Below are positions 13,201 through 24,100 of a stretch of 64,000 nucleotides of DNA, piece by piece (the stretch's first letter is position 1; each line of letters opens with the position of its first letter). The notes beneath the pieces are model-generated. The model ran no database searches. It worked only from the letters and a program-made list of their open reading frames with translations, and had not been told where the DNA came from. The translations under genes were made by a program, and so were the position numbers. Where the stretch lies: NCBI GenBank assembly GCA_030035585.1, contig CM057460.1:126402714-126466713 (forward strand), written 5' to 3'. This DNA is from Dugong dugon. Taxonomy: Eukaryota > Chordata > Mammalia > Sirenia > Dugongidae.

Positions 13201-16200
13201 CATTTTTGTATATTGATCTTGTATTACTGTAACCTTATGAAACTCACTTCTTAGTTTTCGAACTTTTTTGTTGATTCCGTTGGATTTTCCTCATAGATGA
13301 TCATGCCATCTTGAATAAAGATGGTTTTACTTCTTCCTTTCTAGTTTGGATGCCTTTTATCTCTTTTACTTGCCTCATTCCAATATCTAGGGTCTCCAGT
13401 ACAATGTTGAATAGGAATGATAAGGCATCCTTGTCTTATTCCTCATCTTAAGGGAGAAGCATTCAGTTTTTCACTATTAATGATGATTTTTCTTGTATGT
13501 GTGTGTGTGCGTGTGTATGGATTCCTTTTATCAGGTTGAGAAAGTTCCTTTCTATTTCTAATGTGCTGTGAGTTTTTATCATGAGTAGATGGCAAATTTG
13601 GTCAAGTTTTTTTTTTTTTTTGCAGTGAGTCAGAATTGACTCAACAGGAATGGATTTTTTTTTTTTCCTATCATTATCATATGGTTTTTCTTTTTTAGTT
13701 TGTTAATATGGTAAATTACACTAATTTTCTAATGTTAAACCAACTTTGAATTACTGAGATAACTCCTGCTTGGTCATGATTTTTTTAAAATATATTTTAT
13801 TGGATTGGATTTGTAAAATTCCTTTAGAATTTTTATATCTATGTTCATAAGTAAAATTAGCTTAGAGTTTTTGTTTGTTTTTCTTTCTTTGCAATAACTT
13901 TGTCTGATTTTGACATTTGAGTAATGCTGGCCTCAAAGAATGAGTTGGCAAGTATTCCATCCTCTTCAACTTTCTGTAAGAATTTGTGCAGAATTGGTAT
14001 TATTTCTTCCTCAAAATTTCACTAATGAAGGTACCTTTGACTGGAGCTTTTTCTGTGGGATGGTTTTTAACTGAAAATTAAATTTCTTTAGTAGATATAG
14101 GATTATTAGATTATCTATTTCCTTATGAATGACCTTTGGTAGTTTGTGTCTTTCAAGAAATTTGTCCATCTAATGGAAATTGTCAAATTTATAGGTACAA
14201 AGTTTTTCATAATATTCTCTCATTATTATTTTAAATATCTGTAGAATCTGTAATGTCACATCTCTCATTCCTGATATTGGCAATTTGTATCTTCTCCCTT
14301 TCTTGCCTGATTAGTCTGCCTAGAGGTTTATCTACTTCATTAATTTTCTCGAAGAACCAGTTTTTGGTTTCATTGATTTTCTCTATTGTTTTTGTTTTTT
14401 ATTTCTTTTATTTATTATTTACTTTCATCTTATTTTGGTCTTCATTTCCTTTTCTTTTTCTGTTTTCTTAAGGTAGAAACTGAGGTCATTAATTTGAGTT
14501 TTTTTTCTTTTCTGTAAGTGTTTGGAAACTCTGGTGGTGTACTGGTTAAGTGTTCAGCTGCTAACCAAAAGGTCGGCAGTTGGAATACACCAGGTGCTCC
14601 TTGGAAACCCTATGGGGGCTGTTCTACTCTGTCCTATAGGGTCGCTATGAGTCGGAATCGACTCAATCGCAATGGGGTTTCTTTTTTTTTTTCTTTTTTG
14701 GTTTATCGTGTTTAGTGCTATAAATTCCCCGCTATTACTTTAGTGACAACCCACGTATGATGTTATGTTGCTTTTTCATTTTCATTCTGTTCAAAATGCT
14801 TCTTAATTTTCTTTTTGATTTCTTCTTAGGTTATTTATAACTGTGCTGTTTAGTTTTCATAATCAGAACATTTCCCAAGTTTTTTATTGAATGCATAACA
14901 TTTACATTTTATATTGTTGAGTGCTGGATTTTGTTATGTTGCTTTAAAGAATGCTGGCTTTTTTTGTGTAGGCACTTGAGTTAGTTGCTGACCAGTTTGA
15001 TCCTCTTGAGGCTTGTTTTTAAGCTCTTTCAAGGTGAATCTAGCATAGCCTTTACTCTAGGGCTAACAATCCATATATTCTGAACGTTTCTACACTCTGG
15101 CATGTGGGAATTCGAACAATTCTATGTGAACTCTGGGAAATGCTTAGCTTACCACTCCATGGTAGTTGTTTTTCCCTGAACACTGTTTTTGGCCTGACCT
15201 CATGAAGTTTCACCCTATATTGTGCAGATTAATATTCAACCAAAAAACAAAAGGGGGATCTTATGCAGATTCCTGGAGCTCTTTCTCTGTATATCTACCT
15301 CCTCTCTTAACATGGTGCCCTGCAAATTCTAGCAAATTCTAGACCTCCCTGAACACCAGTCTCTGTCTCCTCAACCTGTTGAGACCACTGGACTCTCTTT
15401 TAGCTTCCTTTCCATGTGCTGCACTTTAGAAATTATACTCAGGCAGAAAAGCAAGGTGATTGTAGAATTAACTTTGTTTGTTTCCCTTCTTTTGAGTATC
15501 ATGGTCTTGTGCTTCCTGTTGTCTAGTCTCTCAAAACAGTTGTTCATATATTTGTCAGATTATCTAGTTGCTTTCAGCAGAAGGCTGAAGCCCATGCTAC
15601 TCCTGGCTAATAACACATGCTACTCCCTCATGCTGGAAAACAGAAGTCTCATCATCTCTAGATTAGGGAATGCTATTATAAAGTTACTTACCAGTCATTG
15701 CTAAGTCCCAGCTTCATTATCTTAGCTTACTTTTAATATTTATTACATTATGCACTTCCAAGCAAGCAGTGCATTGGAAAGGACCTGAGACTTGGGAGCT
15801 GGAGCTCTAGTTCTTGTACCACCGCTGCCACTTAATAGTTGTCTAGGCAGTTGCATAAACTTCCAGGGTGTTAACTTTCAAATCTGTAAATTATGAGGGT
15901 GGCGCTCTCCCAGGTCTCTTCCACCTCTGAAATTCAACAAGAGAGAGAATGTGTAGTCCCATTGTTGTTGAAAGATTTCTTTAGGAGTATTTCTTGCATT
16001 TCTGGCCATGGCACTCCCTTGATAAAAGAAAAGAAGGAATTGGGAGATAGAGAAAACAAAATAGAATGATCAAGAGAAGAGAGTGACCTGCTAGTGTGAA
16101 ATAGCTGGAGGAAATTAGGATCTTTTGTTTGGGACAAATAAAGGCAGGAAAGAACAGTATCATCAAAATCAATTAATTTGTGCAGGTATAGACGGAGTGA

Positions 16201-19200
16201 GGAGCCCCTGGTTGGCACAAATGGTTAACACACTTGGTTCAAGATTCGAGTCTACCTAGAAGTGCCTCAGAAGAAAAGCCTAGTAATTTCCTTCAGAAAA
16301 ATCAGCTATCAAAAACCCTATGGAGCACAGTTCTTCTCTGACACAATGGGGTCACCATGAGTTGGAATCAACTTGAAGGTGACTGGCATTTTTAGACAGA
16401 GTGAACAGAATGTTGAAAAGGACTTCCTTGCAGTTGCTGTCTATGCTAAGAAATCTGGCATAGTGCTTAGACTATGACACACAAGAGAGAAATTTAAGTA
16501 TTAGGAAAAAATTTGGAAGTGGCAAAGCAAGGTCATTGAGCTCAAGTGATGCTGTTGGTGTCACAGAGTAAAGAGGTCATTTCATTATGCTGTGAAGGAA
16601 TCAAACACACATATTTCATGTGGCTGGGCGGTTTTCTATGGATTTGCTCATCAAAGATTTAGATCTTGTATCTTTGAAAACAAGTGTGACTAGCATATTG
16701 AAAAGGCACACATTGTAATTCGATAAAAAGACAACTTTGTTTCTCACGTTGTCCTTTTACAATTTTGTCTATGGGGTAATCTTTCCTGCTCCTTCCTGAA
16801 GCCTCCAGCAGCCTGTGATTTCTTGCTCATTCTTAGGTGAGAGATGATCTACAGTCACTAGGTTTCAAACAGAGCCCAGATGCAGAAATTAAAAAATCCT
16901 ATCCTGTATAATAATAAAAACTTTGGACTTAACTTCTGGTTAAATCTCCCTTCTTCCCCCCTCCACCTCACTTTCCCAAGCTCGGGCATGGAAGCCTGCC
17001 GTAAGGTAGAGGGTAGTGGTTCTTCTCCATTTTTCCATCTCATCTTTCTCCTCCTTTCCTCCAAAATAGCTATTGTTTCGATCCCACCAAGTCCAGTGTG
17101 GCTGGAGAAGACAGGGAGAGATGATACATAGGGAAGTTCTTACTTCAACTAATACTCTTGTCAGTTGGTCTCACTCTGGTGTAGCAGATGCTTTTTTCAT
17201 TTGAGATATTGTTTTCCTGGACTCTTCAGAGTTTTCTTGCTGTTTCTTTCTCCTACAATTCCCTTGACCCAGCAGGATGCTTCTCTTATTTCTCTGATTT
17301 AATGGTCACTTGTGACTACTTCCAGGCCTCTTTGCCCCACCAGGTGGCTCTATTGGACAGGACCAAAGACAGACCCCACACTGACTCTTTCTGTGCCTCG
17401 GGGCCCACAGCTCTTCCAAGGAACATGCATGCATCTCTTGCCTGGGACTGATGTTGGTCCCAGGGCAGCAGCCCTCTTCTGGCTCTGTCTTCAAAGCTAT
17501 CAGACCTTCTCTTGCCTTATAGATTCCCAGCTGGTAGGAGTTCCACCCAGCCACAGTGTCAAGAATGATTTGGGCACCAGCCTCTGGATCTATCAGCCTC
17601 AGGAAACACTTTGTATTTTTCTTCTTAGCTCAGGGTTAGAGGGTTGCACTTCCTGCCAGCTCCCTGAGAGGTCTTGGCAAAATACTATCCCTCCCCACCC
17701 AAAGACTGCTTTTCTCTCCATTTCCTGACCCCCTTCTATGTCCTTGACCTAACTGAGGGACCCAAGAGTCATGAAACAGGTTCTTGAGGCCATTTACTTG
17801 GAAAAATCTTCATATGATGGTTTGGCACCTTTCTTTGGAATTTTACTTTTATTATGTTCTGTTGCCTGGTGGAAACTTCAGTTTTAAGATCCTGTTACAC
17901 AAGTAATAAACAAACATGATTCATGGGCCAGTCCTTGAACCACAGTCCAGTGGTGTAACATCTGGCTGTACTAAACGTTTTGATTTCTGGGTGTGTTAAT
18001 TTGTAAAAATATTTTTTTGGACAATTCTCTGGAGAGTTCTATTTAATCCTTGACCAGCTATGTTATTTAGCACTTGTTAACTAGAGCTGAAGGCATACGG
18101 AGTTCATGAGATAATTTGGAATGAAACACCTTACTGAGTAGATTTTTTTATATGGTAGTACACCGATTGTTAAGGGCATTCTGTGGTTCTTGACTGCTAA
18201 GATCTCTTCCAGCACAAGACAGTGATCCACAATTCTTTAACTATACACGAGGGTAGGCAAGAGTGTCTATAGTACTGAACCACCAGGAGACAAATTCTCC
18301 CAAATTAAATCCCTCATTAGCTGACCACTCTAAACGCAGACTTTATGAGCATCATAATAGCGTATCTCAGTGATATTTGAAGGGAAGAGATGGTGGTGGA
18401 TGATTTTATTTTCTGAGGCCAGGAAATCCTTACAAGGTAGCTTGAGCCCAGAGCAGAGAGAGAAGGAAATGATCCAGCAGTGTGAGGTTCCCCAGATGTG
18501 ACATAATGAGATTACAAGTGCTGCTGGTTGGCCCTGACCTTTGTGAAGAGGCGGTCTGTGCAGTTAAAGCTGAGAGTCAGAAAGGCTGTGTGTTGTAGGG
18601 ATTTGTCCCTAAGGTTTTGTTTGTTTGTTTAAAACTAGGGAGATAAATAGTTAAGTAGAATCCAAGAGTTTCTTTTGTTTCACTTCTCTAGAGACCTGAA
18701 TCATGGAATTAGAAGGCACTTGCTTGATGTTTGATTTGTTGAAGTGGTGACTCTCCAAGCTGATGTCTCTTAACCTTTTTGAACTCGTAACCCCTTTTGA
18801 TGAACATAAAACATTTCCCACTTGGAGAGTCTGGTTTTCTCCCTACTCCCCACCTTGCTCTGTCTTTGAGATTCATATGCTTTGTGAAGTCATAGCAGCT
18901 GAGAAGATGCTGTCAAACTTTACTTTCTGTAATTTCTGTAATAAAAACAATGGGCATTTGTTGGCTTTCCGAATATATAAATGCGTACTATAGAATTAGA
19001 TGTGCTTTTAAAGCCTGCACTACAATTTTTCATGCTAATATATCCCCTTTTGTATAAAATATCCTACAATTTTAGTGGACTCAGACCTCCTGAAGGCCAT
19101 GCATGATCCTCTGAGGGATCGTTTCTCCCAATCACGGGCTCTTTTTTCCATCTTGTTGGATATTTTTATCCCTCCAAGAATCAGAGTTTTACAGCTCTCA

Positions 19201-21108
19201 GTGGCCTTAGAGATCATCTCTTGCCATCTCTGCATTTTATAGACATAAACATGCAGAAAGTTTCAGTAACTTTCCCAAAGTTACACACCTGAGATACAGC
19301 ACAGTTCTGGAACAGAAATTCAGGTGGCTGGATCCCCTGCTTGATACTCTTTCTTTATGCTATCAACTGCTTGGATCTTCTCTACTTTATCCCGCCACTT
19401 ATAAAGACAGCAACCCAAACTGTAAAACAAATGCCCATGAAACAAACTCTGCAAGTGTACTTAATATTCTCTTAAGCCTTTATTTTATAATAGCTCCAAG
19501 GTTGAACAAACATTTATTCAATTGCTACAAACCCAGATCTTTTTTTGCCAAGTATTATAAATGGTACTGGATAAGAAATGCATAATCCCTAACTTCTAGT
19601 AGCATAAAATTGAATGGGGGGACAAATCTGAATGATGTTGAGCTTGTGGTCAACTGTGACTTCTGGAGCCTTTTAAAAATGCATTTGTGATTAATAATTT
19701 CCAACTCGCCACCCCTACCCTGTAAACTAATCTCTGTTTTAATTCTTCTATAGTCCATCTGTTTCAAGAATAATTTGTGAAATTGAAAGGAATAGGGGAG
19801 AATTCAAGAGTCATTTATTGGTAAATTTAGTTAATAACAATACAAAGCTCAATAGCAGTACAAGGTACACAGTGTTACTCTTTTTCAGATGGGAAAATGG
19901 AGGCTCAGCAGGGTTATGTGACTTGTGCAGGGCTATGTGATTTGTCCAGGACTGCTCAGTGAATAGGGTTTTGCAGCTGAGGTGTCTGCTATCAGAGCCC
20001 GCAGCCCTCCTCCGATTACGTGCAAGCAAGAGTATACTTAAGTGGGAGAGAGCAAATAGGGCAAAACAGGCTGTTGGAAATTATCGTTTTGTCACAGTGA
20101 GGTTATGTATACATCAAATTAACTGACTGTGAGAGGTTTTTGAATAGGCTGCCTGTCATGTGTGTCCTTCCTAAAGCTGTATGAATTTTTATTAGAGCCT
20201 GGGTCTCATCATGGTGGAGCAGGAGTTCACAGAGATGGGTAATGGATGGGTCGTGCTCTCTCAAGACGTTACCTTTGTCGATGTCACCTTTTATTTATCT
20301 AAGAGCTGGACCTGTAGCAAGAATAAATGCATCAGAGATCAGAGGTGTTAAGTCTCAGGGCCTTAGGGGAAAAAAGGACTTTAACATCCACAATTGTCAG
20401 GTTTATTTCGAGGAGAAAGTTGGTTACTGGGATCCTTGCTGTTGTCAGATTCAGATCATATTTGCAGAGGGTGAACCTGATGACTTCCTTGTTTGCTCGA
20501 GGTACTCTTTTCCCCAAGCTCTTCCCTATCAGTCATCAGTACACTGTAGGATAAAGTCCTTTTTTGTATTTTCCCATGGAGATTGGGGAAGGAACTGCAG
20601 GAATTTGATAAATCTAACCAGATGCACATTGTTTTTTTCAGTTGGCATGTACCCAGGGGGATCCAGGGGTTTACCCCAGGGGTATCCAAAGTAAAACTTT
20701 TTGTAAGTTTTCAACCAGGTAGAGGAGGCATGTGAAAAAAAGATAAAAATTTAGATGTTCTTCAACTGACTTGTACTTTGATGAAGGATGAAAACACTGG
20801 ACCATTTCCAAAGAAATAATCCCAGTTTAAAAAAAATAACTAGTTCTCAAAAGACTGGCATTGTATATTTGCTATATTTGTTCCTATTTTGTTTGTGAAA
20901 GGTTTAATAGGCTTATTATGTAATGACAAATATTATTTTGTGGTTGAAAATGAATTTTTTTTTATTTCTGGACTTACAAGAATTCTGAAGTGCAATAAGA
21001 ATTGAGGTTGGTGTGTGTGTTATGGGGAGGGCAGTGAGGAAGATGAAAGGAAAGTATTCTAGCTCCTTCCCACACTCCAGGTTTAATTATAAGCCATAGT
21101 CCCTTGAT

Positions 21109-21165
<57 letters not shown>

Positions 21166-24100
21166 TTTTTTGGTTCCATTGATTTATTGAGGTAAAAATA
21201 ATGAATTTTTCCCACAAATGTATTTCAGGGCCCTGTTAGCATCTCAGATGGAGCCCACATTTGCCAGGAATGTTTTCCCTTGTTTTGATGAGCCAGCTTT
21301 GAAAGCAACCTTTAATATTACAATTATTCATCATCCAACTTATGTGGCTCTTTCCAACATGCCAAGACTAGGTAAGTAATGCTACCTATCATCACATATA
21401 TTGATCATACATGTATGTATACACACACACACACACACACACACACATTCAACTCTGTAATAGCTTTTATATCAATGGCTTTTCTAGGCAATGTGCTGGT
21501 AATGTATTATAACTGTTGCAAGATAATAACCATTATGTTATTATGTTGTTATCAATGATGCCAAGTCACCCAAAATATCGGAGCTTTCTAGAAAGTTCAG
21601 AAGAAAGACAGTGATTTTAAAATATTACACTGGAGTACTATCTTCAAACAATTCAGTTGTAGCTTTAAATCAGTGTAGTTAACCTCCTGGTAGATCCCAG
21701 GGAGAGAGATAGCCATGGAGATAGATGTGTTTAGGGAGATCAGTCACCTGGGTGTGTGTTAGCACTTACGTCCTGGAGATGATAAATCCTGGTATTATTT
21801 TTTTTTTCCTCAGCAATCATGTATTTGAACTTGTCTGTGTCAATAAAGGCTGCACTGACTACAAAGAGTTAAAAATTCACGTTAGAACAATTCAGACTTG
21901 CAGAACTTTAGCAAATTGTGGAAATGATTCAACTCCTAATGCTGATTATTTTTGAATTAGAAGCTGAGGACATTATATGTTTTTATACACTGAAAGTCTG
22001 CTATTGGAAGTTTGGGAAGTTTGAAGAAGTTAGGGCTTCAACTATTGATCATTAGTGATAACAAGCTGGTAGACTTGGTCTGAATCTGGTGCACAGATGT
22101 GTTTGATATGGCTCACATGACTTTTTACTTTTGACTGAATTAGTTTCCAACTTTTAAAAGATCCAGAGATTTCACATAAAATCTAGCTTATTTACTTTCT
22201 CAAAAATTAGAAGCTCTAACAACACTTAGCTGGAGTTCCTACGTGATAGCAATCAGTTAGAGCTGAGAAGCGGCTCCCTGTAGACTGGGCCTGTGCTCCT
22301 TGATCTGCCATGGTCCACACCACTCAGTGTCATTGTACGCTGGCCCATTTCACATTGAGTGCCTTGCCCTCATAGGCATTTGGATTTGTGATTTCTGCTT
22401 TAAAGGCCCTAGACTGCCACCACTGCAGACCTTGATGAATCTCCTGAGAGTGACAAAATTGCACCTATTGATCTACTGTCAGCCTGGGCAACTTGGGATT
22501 AAATGGACTAGACTAGGACAAGAAAGAAAGAAAAGACCAAAATGAATGTCGAAGAGACTATGAAACTTGCTCTTGAATGTCAAGTAGCTAAAGTGAAAGG
22601 AAAAAATGATGAAGTAAGAGAGTTGAGTGGAAGATTTCAAAGGGAAGCTTGAGAAGACAAAGTAAAGTATTATGATGATATGTGCAAAGACCTGGAGATA
22701 GAAAACCTAAAGGGAAGAACATGCTTTGCATTTCTCAAGCTGAAAGAACTGAAGAAAAAATTCAAGCCTCGAGTTGCAATATTGAAGGATTCTATGGGGA
22801 AAATATTAAATGACTTAAGAAAGCATCAAAAGAAGATGGAAGGAATACACAGAGTCATTATACCAAAAAGAATTGGTCAATGTTCATTGTTCAGTACCAT
22901 TTCAGGAGGTACCCTGTGAGCAGGAACCAATGGTACTGAAGGAAGAAGTCCAAGCTGCACTGAAGGCATTGGCGAAAAACAAGGCTCCAGGAATTGACGG
23001 AATACCAACTGAGATGTTTCAACAAATGGATGCAGCGCTGTAGGTACTCACTCGTCTATGACAAGAAATTTGGAAGACAGCTACCTGGCCAACCGACTGG
23101 AAGAGATCTATATTTATGCCTATTTCCAAGAAAGGTGATCTTACCAAATGCGGAAGTTATCGAACAATATCATTAATATCACACTCAAGTAAAATTTTGC
23201 TGAAGATCATTCAAAAGCAGCTGCAGCAAGATATCAACAGGGAACTGCCAGAAATTCAAGCCGGATTCAGAAGAGGACATAGAATGAGGGATATCATTGC
23301 TGATGTCAGATGGATCCTGGCCGAAAGCAGAGAACACCAGAAAGGTATTTACCTGTGTTTTATTGACTATGCAAAGGCATTCAACTGTGTGGATCATAAC
23401 AGATTATGGATAACATTGCGAAGAATGGGAATTCCAGAACACTTAATTGTGCTCATGAGGAACCTGTAGATAGATCAAGAGGCAGTCATTCCAACAGAAC
23501 AAGGGGATATTGTGTGGTTTAAAGTCAGGAAGGGTGTGCATCAGGGTTGTATCTTTCACCATACCTATTCAATCTGTATGCTGAGCAAATAGTCTGAGAA
23601 GCTGTACTATATGAAGAATGGGGCATCAGGATTGGAGGAAGATTCATTAACAACCTGTGTTATGCTGATGATACAACTTTACTTGCTGAAAGTGAAGAGG
23701 ACTTGAAGCACTTACTGATGAAGATCAAAGACCACAGCCTTCAGTATAGATTGCACCTCAACGTAAAGAAACAAAAGTCCTCACAACTGGACCAATAAGC
23801 AACATCATGGTAAACGGAGAAAAGACTGAAGTTGTCAAAGATTTTATTTTACTTGGACCCACAATCAACACCCATGGAAGCAGCAGTCAAGAAATCAAGA
23901 GATGCATTGCACTGGGCAAATCTGCTGCAAAAGACCTCTTTTAAAAAGATATCACCTTGAAGACTAAGGTGCGACTGACCCAAGCCATGGTGTTTTCAAT
24001 CACCTCATATGCATGTGACAGCTGGTCGATGAATAAGGAAGATCGAAAAACCGATGCCTTTGAATTGTGGTGTTGGTGAAGGATACTGAATATACCATGG

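Larger units (their letters stand above)
11941..15400 (-). mobile_element. Old L1 (L1M-type), ORF2 to 5' region, with two insertions
   Basis: Long antisense ancient L1: from 'gttttcaattttgatgaagtccaatttatc' (ORF2 3' part) through 'ctttatgccaatcacacactgtcttgatta' to a 5' end near 'ttgttaagtgctggattttgttatgttgc' and 'ctagggctaac'. Many stops and frameshifts. Interrupted by a younger L1 3' UTR at 12371-12749 and an AfroSINE at 14524-14705. The right edge is approximate. Confidence 0.7.
4253..21228 (+). other. LVRN: LVRN intron 1 (17 kb)
   Basis: GT at 4253 and AG at 21227-21228. It holds AfroSINEs, a MaLR solo LTR, a BovB fragment, two old L1 fragments carrying younger L1 3' UTR insertions, MIR elements and a microsatellite, listed separately. 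Stretches 4840-6040, 7760-8740, 8905-9690, 9910-10390, 16400-19180 and 20010-21110 contain no gene and no repeat I can name. None of the small open frames in them has family features or plausible splice context. Confidence 0.85.

Noticed and set aside
18755..18990. Possible ancient repeat near cttaacctttttgaactcgtaacccc
   Set aside because: The pattern is reminiscent of an old interspersed repeat, but too diverged to name with confidence.
20636..20700. Short palindromic G/C-rich stretch around acccagggggatccaggggtttacccc
   Set aside because: It looks like a local imperfect repeat or a remnant of an unnamed element; I could not link it to any family or function.
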